This document shows, piece after piece, positions 27,987-36,783 of a DNA stretch of 49,596 bases. Position numbers and translations under genes: made by a program. The DNA comes from Alphaproteobacteria bacterium. GTDB taxonomy: Bacteria > Pseudomonadota > Alphaproteobacteria > DSM-16000 > Inquilinaceae. The notes beneath the pieces were generated by a model that saw only the letters and a program-made list of their open reading frames with translations, was not told the DNA's origin and did no database searches. How positions within the stretch are numbered: position 1 is the stretch's first letter; each line of letters opens with the position of its first letter. The stretch is from the NCBI GenBank assembly GCA_028281925.1, contig JANQIX010000074.1:1-49596 (forward strand), read 5' to 3'.

Positions 27987-30900
27987 TCAAGCCGCGCGCG
28001 TGCCGGCGCGGTGGGCATTGGCGATCCAAGCCCTCGGGACGGTCGCCCATTGCGCCGTGCCGATCACCGGCACGGCCGCGCCGTCGATCATCGGCGGTCC
28101 GGGCAGCGGCATCGGCACCAGCGCCACCAGGGCCGGCAGGCGGCCGGGCGTGCCGGCCGCGCCCGCCAGGCGCACCAGCATGCCCATCAGGTCGTACCGC
28201 GCGATCAGCCCCGGATGGACCAACAGCACCGGGTCCGCCGAAGCCTCAAGCCGCGCCTCGACAACGGGCGCGGCCAGGCCGACCAGACGCATCAGGTTCG
28301 GCCAGTCGCGGCTGCCGCGGCCCGACCCGTCGGCCTTCAGTACGACCGACCAGTCGATGGTCTTGGCCTTGGCCTGGTCCTGCATGGCGTCCAGCAGCAG
28401 GCGGTCGAAGCTGAGGCGCGCCAGGTGCGCGTTGCGGCGCGACAGCTCCGCCTCCGCACGGCCGGCGTCGCGCGTGTCGCACGTCAGCGCCATGAAACCG
28501 CCGGCTTTCAGCACATAGGCCAGCTTCTCTTCGAAGGCGCGCGCCTCCGCGATCTCCGGCGTCAGCTCTTCCGCCGGTCCCTGCGTCCGGTGGCGGACCA
28601 CCGACGTGCCGCTGGTTGCGGCGGTGATACTGGGGCTCAGATAGCCGCCGCTGTCCCGGTCCCATTTCAGGTCGGCCCCGGCCTCGGTCAGCAACCGGTC
28701 GAGGGCCGGTCGGTCCGGCAGCGGTTCGGCCTCCGGATAGCGGCCCGTGACGCGGCGCCTGATGTCCTCGACACTCAGCGCCCGCGGCCCGGCCAGAGAG
28801 CCCAGCGCCAGCCGCACCGCCCGCACCGCCGGCATGCCGGCGGGATAGATCTCGTTGCGCGACGACAGGCGGGCGCGCCCGGCCACCGCGGTCGCCAGTT
28901 TCATGAGACGCTGCGGGGCCAGCGCAGGCTTGGCGTCCAGCCAGACGGTCTCCAGCGTCTCCAGCGCCCGTTGCGGCGACGGCAGGGGGTCCAGGTCCGC
29001 CAGCCCATCCGCCGCCGTGCCAAGGTCCAGGGCATAGAGCGCGGCCTCTTCCGTCTCGGCGATCAGCGCCGGCTCGCCGGGAAAGATCTGGAAGCGGCGG
29101 TGCTGCCGATCCGCCTCCACTTCTCCGGCTGCCCGCAGCACCGCCAGTGCCAGGCGCGTCGGCTCCACTTCGGTTCCCGGGGCGCAGCCGCGTGCCGTCA
29201 GGATCTGATCGGCCAGTTCGTGCGCCGTCACCGCGCCGCCCTGTGCCGCAACCAGCGTAGCCATATCGTCGCGCAGGGCCGTGAAGGCGTGAAGCTTGCC
29301 CCATCGCTGGCGCCCGTCGACCAGCGCGTCGGCAACTGCAGGGCGGTCGACCGCCAATCGGTCGGCCACATCCCCGACGGTCGGCCAGCCGGCCGGCGCG
29401 GTACCGTTCTCCAGGCCCAGCAACATGGCAAGCGGACCATCTGCAGGATGGTCGTCACCGGCGACCCGTCGCGGCAGCAGTTGCCCAGCCAGCCGGTCCA
29501 CGCCTGGCGCCGCCCCGTCGGCGGTCTCGGTTTCCAGCACGCTGGGCTGGCCGGGCACAAGGTCCGGGCGCAGTTGCGCCAGGCGCTTCGCTCGCAGGCG
29601 GATTTCCTTGCGCACGCGGTCGCCGACGCCGGTCAGATACCTGAACTTCGCCCGGTCGACGTTCAGCAGATCGCGCACCGTCCTGACGCCCATGCGGTCG
29701 AGGACGTTTCGCGCCTCTATGCCGTAGCCCAGATCTTCCACCGACGTCGCCCATGTCACGTCGCGGGCAATCGCTTCAATGCTGTCGGCTTCGAACGCGA
29801 TGGGCCGCGTCATCTCGAAGGCTTGGCGCCAGGCGCGGCGCATCTCCTCAGCGTTGTCGAAGCGCTGCGCCGGGTCGCGCCGGAACGCCTTGGCGAAGAA
29901 GGCGACGAAGGCGTCACGCAGGTTGGGATCAAAGCGCTCGGGGTCGAGCGTAACCTCGCAGTCCAGCAGCGATGGGTCGCTGCGCCCGTCGCCCCACACG
30001 GGGATCGCGCCGGTCAGCATCTCATAGAGCGTCACCGCCGCGGCATAGCGCTCAGCCGCCAGGTCCCAGCGTGGCGGCCGGCGCAACGGCAGGAACGGGT
30101 CGAGATAGGGCGGCGTGCCGACCCGGATGTTGTCGGCCGATGTGCGGTTCAGCGAGAAGTCGAACAGCACGAGGTGCAGCTTGCCGCCCGATTTGCCCCC
30201 GGCAACGCCGATATTGTCCGGCTTGATGTCGCGGTGGGCGATGCCCTGCTCCTCCAGATAGTCGACGGCGGACAGAAGGTCTTCGCCGTACCGCTGGGCG
30301 AGGTCGAGAGAGGGGCGCTCTTCGCGCAGGCGCTGAGCCAATGTCCTGTCGCCGGCACTCTCCATCAGCAGCGCCGTACGGCCAGCGACGGCCAGTGCCT
30401 CGTGCAGCCGCACGATGTTCTGGTGGTGAAGTCGGCGCAGCACGTCGCCTTCACTCTTCAGGCGATCGTTGTGCTTGGCGTCGATCGCCACCTTCAGCAC
30501 GCGGCGATCTTCCACGCCATTGCGCGTAATGAGGAGCGCGTCTGCCGAAGCGCCGCGCCCGAGCCGCCGCACGACTGTGAAGCCGCCGTCCAGCCGATCG
30601 CCCGCCTTGGCTTCTGCGGGGTCGACCGTGTCATCCGCCGTCGGGCGCCGCAACTCATCCTCGGCCTTCGCCAGCTCGGCCAGGAACTCATCCATCGTCG
30701 GCAGGCGGACGGAGACATCGGGATGCGTGCTCATCCGCACCAGCGTCTGGAGCGCCTCGCTGGCACCGTCCATGGCGTCAGACAGGTGCAGCCCACCGCC
30801 GCGCAGTCTCTCGGCAAGGTCCAGCGGCGAGTCGGCCGGCGGCTGCCCGGTGAACAGATGGAAAGCAACGGCCCCTAGCGAGAAGACGTCGTGATAGGGC

Positions 30901-32114
30901 GCGGGCGTCTGGGTCCCGTGGGTCGCCTCCGGGGCCATGTAGAGTCTTGCCGGATCCTCGACATGGTCCTCCGGGTGAAAGGTTCCGAGCGTGCGTCCGC
31001 CGGTGCCGCCCTTCGAGCCCTCCCGCATCGCCGTGTGCCAGTTCATGATCTGCACGTGGGGCCGGGCGCTGGCGGTGTCGGTGATCAGGATGCTGTGCGG
31101 GCTCAGCGCCAGGTGGAACAGCCGTTTCTCGTGCGCGTACTTCAGTGTCTCGGCCAGTCGGCGCAGCAGGTGGAGCCGCAGGTCCACATCCATGCGCTGG
31201 CTGTGTTCCCGGATCAGAAAGTCCAGCCGGGAGGCGTTCGGATCATGCTGGAAGAACAGCGCCGGGCCGCGTTCGCTCTCCTTGTATTCCAGCACCCGCA
31301 AGATACCGGGATGGTCGATGTCCTGCAGCAGCCGGAACTGCCGGGCAGCCAGCGTCCGTAAGGTCTCGCGTCCGGGCTCCGACGTGGTCGCAGCATAGGG
31401 GTAGACGCGGATGCGCCGATGGACAGGCGTGCCGACGTGCTTGCCGTCCCAGTCCTGCCAGTTGTCCCCTTCTTCCAGCAGTCGGCCCAGTTCGTAATCG
31501 CCGATCCGCTTGTGGCGGTTCGATGGGCGAATGCCGGCTTCGGCAACAGCCCGGCAGACAGCGCGGGCGACTGGCAGATTAGCGACAAGGCCGCTGCCTG
31601 CACCCCCGGAGAGGGTGGCGACAATGCCGTCATCTTTCGCTGTCCCCGGCCGACCGCGCAGGTGGACATGCTCCGCAGCAGCGCCCCCAAGCTTGCGCTC
31701 CACACGCTGTGCAGAAAGGAAGACCATCTCTTGAACACGGGGAAGACGGACCTTCCCCTCGGCGATGGCCGGCTGGCGGCGAAGCAACGATGCCAGGCGC
31801 TTTGCCTTGCGGTTGGCGAGGATCAGCGGGTTGTCTTGTATGTATTGGCGGCCCTCGGTCGTCCACGTCCAAGTGTGTGTGTCGCCGCTGACCGCCCCGG
31901 GCCGGCTCTTGATCTCGATCAGGAACAGCCCACAGGGCGACAGCACAAGGACATCGACCTCTCTGACCTTACCCGTGTCATCGATGAACTCGAAGTTGGC
32001 CCAGGCCCGCCAGGGGTCGCGATCCGGAAGGTGCTCACGCAGAAACGCCAGCGCCTCCCGCTCCCAAGGAAACTCGGACTCGTTCTGCTGTGACCATCGC
32101 GGTTCGCGCATCAT
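27987..32114 (-). CDS. pglW: BREX serine/threonine kinase PglW with NERD-like N-terminus
   Basis: 1375 aa, first gene of the operon. Residues ~40-75 form a NERD-like nuclease-related domain (EVDVLVLSP, GLFLIEIKS). Residues ~205-485 look like a kinase fold without the catalytic aspartates: HLALSPHS replaces the usual HRD loop and there is no DFG. Residues ~506-790 are an apparently active kinase: glycine loop GRGASADA, Lys541, catalytic loop HRDIKPDN (627-634), DFS in place of DFG (652-654), and GTPPYLDP. A helix-hairpin-helix-like stretch (LTGVGDRVRKEI) follows, then a long C-terminal region. PglW is specific to type 2 BREX. A second ATG one codon on (MM) leaves the exact start open. Confidence 0.9.
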   Translation of the reverse strand: MMREPRWSQQNESEFPWEREALAFLREHLPDRDPWRAWANFEFIDDTGKVREVDVLVLSPCGLFLIEIKSRPGAVSGDTHTWTWTTEGRQYIQDNPLILANRKAKRLASLLRRQPAIAEGKVRLPRVQEMVFLSAQRVERKLGGAAAEHVHLRGRPGTAKDDGIVATLSGGAGSGLVANLPVARAVCRAVAEAGIRPSNRHKRIGDYELGRLLEEGDNWQDWDGKHVGTPVHRRIRVYPYAATTSEPGRETLRTLAARQFRLLQDIDHPGILRVLEYKESERGPALFFQHDPNASRLDFLIREHSQRMDVDLRLHLLRRLAETLKYAHEKRLFHLALSPHSILITDTASARPHVQIMNWHTAMREGSKGGTGGRTLGTFHPEDHVEDPARLYMAPEATHGTQTPAPYHDVFSLGAVAFHLFTGQPPADSPLDLAERLRGGGLHLSDAMDGASEALQTLVRMSTHPDVSVRLPTMDEFLAELAKAEDELRRPTADDTVDPAEAKAGDRLDGGFTVVRRLGRGASADALLITRNGVEDRRVLKVAIDAKHNDRLKSEGDVLRRLHHQNIVRLHEALAVAGRTALLMESAGDRTLAQRLREERPSLDLAQRYGEDLLSAVDYLEEQGIAHRDIKPDNIGVAGGKSGGKLHLVLFDFSLNRTSADNIRVGTPPYLDPFLPLRRPPRWDLAAERYAAAVTLYEMLTGAIPVWGDGRSDPSLLDCEVTLDPERFDPNLRDAFVAFFAKAFRRDPAQRFDNAEEMRRAWRQAFEMTRPIAFEADSIEAIARDVTWATSVEDLGYGIEARNVLDRMGVRTVRDLLNVDRAKFRYLTGVGDRVRKEIRLRAKRLAQLRPDLVPGQPSVLETETADGAAPGVDRLAGQLLPRRVAGDDHPADGPLAMLLGLENGTAPAGWPTVGDVADRLAVDRPAVADALVDGRQRWGKLHAFTALRDDMATLVAAQGGAVTAHELADQILTARGCAPGTEVEPTRLALAVLRAAGEVEADRQHRRFQIFPGEPALIAETEEAALYALDLGTAADGLADLDPLPSPQRALETLETVWLDAKPALAPQRLMKLATAVAGRARLSSRNEIYPAGMPAVRAVRLALGSLAGPRALSVEDIRRRVTGRYPEAEPLPDRPALDRLLTEAGADLKWDRDSGGYLSPSITAATSGTSVVRHRTQGPAEELTPEIAEARAFEEKLAYVLKAGGFMALTCDTRDAGRAEAELSRRNAHLARLSFDRLLLDAMQDQAKAKTIDWSVVLKADGSGRGSRDWPNLMRLVGLAAPVVEARLEASADPVLLVHPGLIARYDLMGMLVRLAGAAGTPGRLPALVALVPMPLPGPPMIDGAAVPVIGTAQWATVPRAWIANAHRAGTRAA

Positions 32115-32252
32115 TCGCCCGTTAAACCACTGCCGGTCGGCAGATACAACGGGCCCCTGGCCAGCGAAGGCATATGTCCAGAATCAACCCATTTGGGAAA
32201 TGAAGCGAGCTCACCCCTTGTATGCGAGCGGGACCGTTATCGAGGGACCAGC

Positions 32253-32873
32253 TTAGAATCGCTTACTGTTGGTTGCGCCGAACAACGCTTGCGCCACATC
32301 GTCCATGGTGGCCAGCGGCGAGAACTGTCCCTTCCTGAGAACTCGGATGTTCGGCCGTTCGGCCTTCAGTCCGGTCCGGTCGCCCTTGGTGTGCTTTCCG
32401 ACCCGGTCGCCGAGCGGCGGCAGCCGTTCGCCGGGGTCGCCGCCGAACCAGAGGAACGGGCCGAGATCCATGGTCTCCGGCTCGAACCAGACCCAGATCA
32501 CGCAGCCGCTCGGCTTTCGCGCCAGGTGGACGTTGATCCCAACCCCAGCGGTCTTGGCAGACCGATAGCTCGACTTCAGCTGGATATGCCGCAGCACGCC
32601 GCGTGACTCCAGCACCAGATCGTAGCCCGCACGATCCACCTCGGCCCGCAAGAGTTCGATGTCGCGCGATCCGCGACGCCAGAGGCATCGCAGCAGGTCG
32701 CCAACGAACAGATGCTCGATGACCTTCTCGCGCTGTCCGGATTCGAGGAAGTGGGCGGTATCGACGGCCTCGAAGCGCCCGGTGGCGACGATGAGGGCGA
32801 CCGGATCCCGGCTGTCGATGCGTCGGCGCCGCGCGTGTCCGCGGTCGGTGATCTCTGGCGGCTCGGCCGTCAC
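32253..32873 (-). CDS. Nuclease-like protein with PD-(D/E)XK flavour; start uncertain
   Basis: The conserved-looking body runs from about 32755 to the stop (~165 aa): FLESGQREKVIEHLF, GYDLVLE...IQLKSS, KPSGCVIWVW, GPFLWFGG, AERPNIRV. The Asp...Gln-Leu-Lys arrangement suggests a restriction-endonuclease-like fold, and homologous proteins often sit in mobile regions. No ATG, GTG or TTG occurs in frame near the expected start; the first possible one is a GTG at 32873, which would add ~40 unlikely residues. The 5' part lies antisense to the start of the methyltransferase gene. It is 138 bases upstream of pglW on the same strand and could be co-transcribed with BREX. It may be truncated at its N-terminus. 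Confidence 0.6.
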   Translation of the reverse strand: MTAEPPEITDRGHARRRRIDSRDPVALIVATGRFEAVDTAHFLESGQREKVIEHLFVGDLLRCLWRRGSRDIELLRAEVDRAGYDLVLESRGVLRHIQLKSSYRSAKTAGVGINVHLARKPSGCVIWVWFEPETMDLGPFLWFGGDPGERLPPLGDRVGKHTKGDRTGLKAERPNIRVLRKGQFSPLATMDDVAQALFGATNSKRF

Positions 32874-33650
32874 CGCCTGCTCTGCGGCGACGCGACCAAG
32901 GCCGAGACCTTCACGCGTCTGATGGCGGGCGAGCGGGCGCAGATGGTGTTCACCGACCCGCCCTACAATGTGCCGATCGACGGCTACGTCGGCGGCCTGG
33001 GCCGTGTCCGCCATGCTGACTTCGCGATGGCATCGGGCGAGATGTCCGAGGCCGAGTTCACGCGGTTCCTGGAGACCACGCTCGGCCACCTGAAGGCCAA
33101 CAGCGCCGACGGTGCCCTCCACTATGTCTACATGGACTGGCGGCACATGGCCGAATTGCTGGCTGCAGGGCGCGGGATCTACAGCGATCTGAAGAATGTC
33201 TGCGTCTGGGCCAAGACCAATGGCGGCATGGGATCGCTCTATCGGTCGCAGCACGAGCTGGTGTTCGTATTCAAGAACGGCACAGCACCACATGTCAACA
33301 CGGTCGAGCTCGGCCGGCACGGCCGCTACCGGACCAATCTCTGGCATTACGCGGGCGTCAACGCGTTCGGGGTCGATCGGGACGTAGCGCTCTCGATGCA
33401 TCCGACGGTCAAGCCGGTGGCGCTGGTGGCCAATGCCATCAAGGACTGCACCCGGCGCGGCGACATCGTGCTCGATGCGTTCGCAGGTTCCGGTACGACG
33501 CTGATCGCTGCTGAGCGCGCCGGCCGGCGCGGCTACGCGGTCGAAATCGACCCGCAATACGTCGATGTGGCGCTGGAACGCTACCGCGCCACCTTCGGCG
33601 ACGATCCGGTGCACGAGGCCAGCGGGCTAACGTTCAGCCAGCTGCGGTGA
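32712..33650 (+). CDS. Site-specific DNA methyltransferase (N4/N6, beta class), lacking its usual ParB-like N-terminus
   Basis: 312 aa. Catalytic motif DPPY is at residues 82-85 and SAM-binding FAGSGTT at 257-263, the order of beta-class N6-adenine/N4-cytosine methyltransferases. The stretch GDLWRLGRHRLLCGDAT (46-62) is typical of phage and mobile-element methylases, which normally carry a ParB/sulfiredoxin-like domain of ~120 residues before it. That domain is missing: the frame is closed by a stop at 32625 and only an Asp/Gly-rich piece precedes the core. The core looks intact. It leads a co-directional group with the DUF5681 and terminase genes. The first ATG is used for lack of a better start; no clear ribosome-binding site is seen. 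Confidence 0.8.
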   Translation: MLDDLLALSGFEEVGGIDGLEAPGGDDEGDRIPAVDASAPRVSAVGDLWRLGRHRLLCGDATKAETFTRLMAGERAQMVFTDPPYNVPIDGYVGGLGRVRHADFAMASGEMSEAEFTRFLETTLGHLKANSADGALHYVYMDWRHMAELLAAGRGIYSDLKNVCVWAKTNGGMGSLYRSQHELVFVFKNGTAPHVNTVELGRHGRYRTNLWHYAGVNAFGVDRDVALSMHPTVKPVALVANAIKDCTRRGDIVLDAFAGSGTTLIAAERAGRRGYAVEIDPQYVDVALERYRATFGDDPVHEASGLTFSQLR

Positions 33651-33735
33651 CCAAGGCGTCGTGGCACGGCAGGTCGTGAGCATGCGTCAGTGTGCCTTCA
33701 ACGGGGACGCGAACGGGCATAGGGAGAGCAGATCA

Positions 33736-34218
33736 ATGTCGAATGACTATGAGGTCGGCTACGGCAAGCCGCCAAAGCACGGCCAATTCAAGAAGGGCCA
33801 GTCCGGCAATCCCAAGGGCCGACCCAAAGGCAGCCGAAACTTCTCAACGGACGTAAAGAATGCGCTGAAGGAGCCCGTCCGGATAACAAAGGGTGGCAAG
33901 CGCAAGACCGTATCGACACAGCTCGCCTCGATCCTGCGGCTGCGCGAGAAAGCGTTGAGTGGCGACGCTCGGGCTCTGGATCGCATGATCGATCTGGCGC
34001 GGAACTACAATGATGAAGACATCCCAGGATCTGTGGCGGAACTGAGTCCGGACGATGCAGAGATCCTCAAAGCCCACAATGATCGCGTGTTGCGGCAGGC
34101 TGAGAATCCGCGGTCTGACGAAAGCAGCAAGGGGCGTAATGGTGTATCGGCGGACACCAATCAGATGACTGACAACGATCCCGCTGAAGTGGACGACGAA
34201 GATGCCTGGCTTCGCTGA
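33736..34218 (+). CDS. DUF5681 domain protein
   Basis: 160 aa; the ATG follows AGGGAGAG. The N-terminus carries the hallmark of DUF5681, VGYGKPPKHGQFKKGQSGNPKGRPKG in part (residues ~5-30), rich in Lys and Gly and ending in GRPKGS. The family is common directly before terminase genes in alphaproteobacterial mobile elements, and a small-terminase-like DNA-binding role is plausible but not proven. The C-terminal part is helical with an acidic tail. It overlaps the terminase start by 17 bases. Confidence 0.8.
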   Translation: MSNDYEVGYGKPPKHGQFKKGQSGNPKGRPKGSRNFSTDVKNALKEPVRITKGGKRKTVSTQLASILRLREKALSGDARALDRMIDLARNYNDEDIPGSVAELSPDDAEILKAHNDRVLRQAENPRSDESSKGRNGVSADTNQMTDNDPAEVDDEDAWLR

Positions 34219-35686
34219 GTTCGACGCCCTGCTGCGGTCGGATCTGAGAGCCTTTGTCCACAAGGTGTTCACAACGGTCTCGCCGAACGACGCCTTCAAG
34301 CCCAACTGGCATATCGAGGCCATTACCCATGAGCTGATGCGCTGTCATGGGCGCGAGAGCAAGCGGCTGGTGATCACCCAGCCGCCGCGGTCGCTCAAAT
34401 CGATCTGCTCGTCGGTCGCCTTCGTCGCCTGGGCGCTCGGTCATGATCCGCGGTTGCGGTTCCTGTGCGTCAGCTATAGCGAGATCCTGGCCAACGATCT
34501 CGCCCGCCAGTTCCGCATGGTGGTGGAGAGCGACTGGTACGGCCGAGTGTTTCCGAAGATGCGGTTGCGCAAGGAAACCCGAAGCGAGTGCATCACGACG
34601 GCAGGTGGCGGCCGGTTCGCGCTGTCCGTTGGCGGCTCGGTCACCGGCCGCGGTGCCGACTTCATCATCATCGACGACCCGCTGAAGGCCGAAGATGGCG
34701 CGTCCGACGCGGCCCGCAGGGGCGTGACCGATTGGTATGACGGCACGCTGAGCACGCGCCTCAACGACAAAGAGCGCGGCGTCATCATCCTGGTGATGCA
34801 GCGACTTCACCAGGATGATCTCGCCGGCTATGTGCTCCAGCGCGGCGGCTGGCATCACCTCAACCTGCCTGCCATCGCCGTCGAAGATCAGGCGGTCCAC
34901 ATCGGGCCCAATGAGGTGCATCGCCGCAGAGAGGGTGAGGTGCTGCATCCGGAGCGAGAATCCCGAGAGACCCTGGATCGGATCAAGGCCGAACTCGGCA
35001 GTCTCCAGTTCTCGGCCCAGTACCAGCAAAGCCCGGTGCCGCCGGAAGGCAACCTCATCAAGCGCGAATGGCTGAAGACCTACGACGCGGCTCCGGCGCG
35101 CGGGCCAGGCGTGAAGATCGTGCAGAGCTGGGACGTCGCCACCACGACGGACGAGCGCAACGACTGGTCGGTGTGCACGGCCTGGGCCGTTCAGCGAAAG
35201 GACTACTATCTGCTCGATGTCTGGCGCGGTCGGGTCGAGTTCCCGGAGTTGCGGCGGAAGATCGTCGATCATGCGCTGCGTCATGCTGCCCAGATCGTGC
35301 TGATCGAGAAGGCGGGACCGGGTCTGCAGTTGGTCCAGGATCTCCAACGGAATCCGACGCCCGGCTTCCCCAAGCCGAAAGGCATCGTTCCGGAGGGGGA
35401 TAAGTTGATGCGCATGGAAGCGCAGACACCACGTGTCGAAGCCGGCCACATGTTGCTGCCGAAACAGGCGCCGTGGCTGGCCATATTCCTGGATGAGCTG
35501 CTGGCCTTCCCGCGCGGCCGGCACGACGATCAAGTCGACAGCGTCTCGCAACTCCTGAAATGGGCATGTAACAACAACAGCCAGCGGCGACTTGCCGCGT
35601 CACCTGAACTGATCATGATTGAAGACAACTACGACCCAGTTAACCACTATAACCACGGCTATCATGATTACGGATATACTCGCTGA
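34202..35686 (+). CDS. Phage terminase large subunit
   Basis: 494 aa. The ATPase domain has the Walker A variant QPPRSLKS (60-67) and Walker B FIIIDDP (154-160). The nuclease domain has SWD near residue 310, IEKAG, and HDDQVDS near the end, the three acidic sites of an RNase H-like packaging nuclease. This is a full-length DNA-packaging motor that would cut concatemers and drive DNA into proheads. The gene overlaps the DUF5681 gene. No portal, protease, capsid or tail gene follows. It therefore looks like a stand-alone terminase of an integrative element or a prophage relic. Confidence 0.88.
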   Translation: MPGFAEFDALLRSDLRAFVHKVFTTVSPNDAFKPNWHIEAITHELMRCHGRESKRLVITQPPRSLKSICSSVAFVAWALGHDPRLRFLCVSYSEILANDLARQFRMVVESDWYGRVFPKMRLRKETRSECITTAGGGRFALSVGGSVTGRGADFIIIDDPLKAEDGASDAARRGVTDWYDGTLSTRLNDKERGVIILVMQRLHQDDLAGYVLQRGGWHHLNLPAIAVEDQAVHIGPNEVHRRREGEVLHPERESRETLDRIKAELGSLQFSAQYQQSPVPPEGNLIKREWLKTYDAAPARGPGVKIVQSWDVATTTDERNDWSVCTAWAVQRKDYYLLDVWRGRVEFPELRRKIVDHALRHAAQIVLIEKAGPGLQLVQDLQRNPTPGFPKPKGIVPEGDKLMRMEAQTPRVEAGHMLLPKQAPWLAIFLDELLAFPRGRHDDQVDSVSQLLKWACNNNSQRRLAASPELIMIEDNYDPVNHYNHGYHDYGYTR

Positions 35687-35738
35687 CACGCGCGTGGCTG
35701 CTGTCACTCGAAGCGAATCGACGAGGGTTACCTAACAA

Positions 35739-36068
35739 GTGCAGGCTCCGTCTCCCCCGCTCATCTTGAGCTGGACTTCCGCCGCGAAGGAAGCCTTCCT
35801 CGACGATATCGGCGAGGGGCTGGCGATGGACGACGATCATCGGGAGCTGGTGAACCGGCTGTTCGCAACGGCAACGGCCATGCTGGAAGATGCAATCGAG
35901 CATGCGACGGCCGGGCAGTCGCCACGGCTGGACGGATCGCGGCTTGTGGATCATGGACACCGCCTCCGGTCGGCTGCAAGAGACATTGCAGCCATCGCCG
36001 AAGCCGCCGTGATCGTCGCCGGCCTGGGTATCGACCGGCATGCGATCCGGCATCGCGGTGACCTCTGA
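35739..36068 (+). CDS. Small hypothetical protein
   Basis: 109 aa from a GTG start, with GAGGG about 13 bases upstream. It is mostly helical with a Glu/Asp-rich N-terminal half and an Ala/Ile-rich stretch near the C-terminus (AAIAEAAVIVAGLGI). No family is recognised. Its position between the terminase and the DUF3489 gene, on the same strand, supports it as a real gene of the integrative module. Such small proteins often accompany the DUF3489/DUF2924/recombinase group, but I cannot give a function. Confidence 0.55.
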   Translation: MQAPSPPLILSWTSAAKEAFLDDIGEGLAMDDDHRELVNRLFATATAMLEDAIEHATAGQSPRLDGSRLVDHGHRLRSAARDIAAIAEAAVIVAGLGIDRHAIRHRGDL

Positions 36069-36220
36069 AGACGCTGGACTTGGACAGCAAAGCAAGCGTC
36101 ATTGGTAGCCAATACTGAGGGCCGCCTCCGGCCCGCTTGCGCTCCGCCGACCTATCGGCGGGGCTGTGGGCGGTGGGAGCGTCGCGATGGGCGCGGCGCC
36201 CGATACCGACGGAGGCCGCC

Positions 36221-36781
36221 ATGCCCACTCTCACCGAAGCCCAACTCGTCATCCTGTCCGCCGCCGCGCAACGGGACGACGGGACGGCCTTGCCACTGCC
36301 CGGATCACTGACCATGAACAAGGGCGCGGCCCGGACCGTGCTCGCCAGCCTCGTTAAGCGTGGGCTGCTCGTCGAACGGCCGGCTGTCGGGCACGGCGAC
36401 ATCTGGCGTGAGACCGACGATGGAGAGCGCGTGACGCTGGCCATTACGGCAGCCGGTTACGAGGCCATTGGCGTGGCCTCCCCTCCAGAGTCCGTCGCCC
36501 CGCCGATCGCCATGGCAACACCGGACAATGCGCCCGTCGAATCTGTGCCCGTCATATCCGTCCGGCCGGGCACGAAGCAGGCCCAGTTGATCGGCCTGCT
36601 GCAGCGAGCCGATGGGGCGACGGTGGCCGAGATCGGTCAGGCCACCGGGTGGCAACCGCATTCGGTCCGCGGTGCCATCAGCGGCATGGTCAAGAAGAAG
36701 CTCGGTCTGACCATCGTTTCGGAGACCGTCGCGGGCCGAGGGCGTGTCTATCGCATCGGCGCGGCCAGTGACGGATCGTAG
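36221..36781 (+). CDS. DUF3489 domain protein
   Basis: 186 aa; the ATG follows GGAGG at 36211-36215. The N-terminal part (MPTLTEAQLVILSAA) and the C-terminal winged-helix-like part (GTKQAQLIGLLQRADGAT and GWQPHSVRGAISG) are characteristic of DUF3489. This is a small family found next to DUF2924 and a recombinase in alphaproteobacteria. The C-terminal region resembles a helix-turn-helix, so DNA binding is likely and could serve recombinase accessory or regulatory functions. The gene ends two bases before the DUF2924 start, so the pair is co-transcribed. Confidence 0.8.
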   Translation: MPTLTEAQLVILSAAAQRDDGTALPLPGSLTMNKGAARTVLASLVKRGLLVERPAVGHGDIWRETDDGERVTLAITAAGYEAIGVASPPESVAPPIAMATPDNAPVESVPVISVRPGTKQAQLIGLLQRADGATVAEIGQATGWQPHSVRGAISGMVKKKLGLTIVSETVAGRGRVYRIGAASDGS

Positions 36782-36783
36782 CC

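Larger units (their letters stand above)
14501..32114 (-). other. Complete type 2 BREX (Pgl) phage-defence operon
   Basis: Six genes on one strand, in the order pglW, pglX, pglY, pglZ, brxD, brxHI, match the known type 2 BREX set. Gaps are 9 and 25 bases for the first two junctions and 4-base overlaps for the last three. The type 1 genes brxA, brxB and brxL are absent, as expected. The operon is flanked by an IS3 remnant at its 3' end and a phage-like module at its 5' end. Confidence 0.9.

Noticed and set aside
27210..30878. Very long plus-strand open frame (1222 codons) opposite pglX and pglW
   Set aside because: It runs across two confirmed genes in antisense, is dominated by Arg/Gln/Ala/Val, and shows no family resemblance.
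14501..32114. Type 1 BREX or DISARM as the identity of the defence operon
   Set aside because: brxA, brxB, brxL and DISARM drm genes are absent, while pglW, pglY, brxD and brxHI fit type 2 BREX.
34067..35551. Minus-strand open frame of 494 codons opposite the terminase
   Set aside because: The terminase has full Walker and nuclease motifs; the antisense frame shows none.
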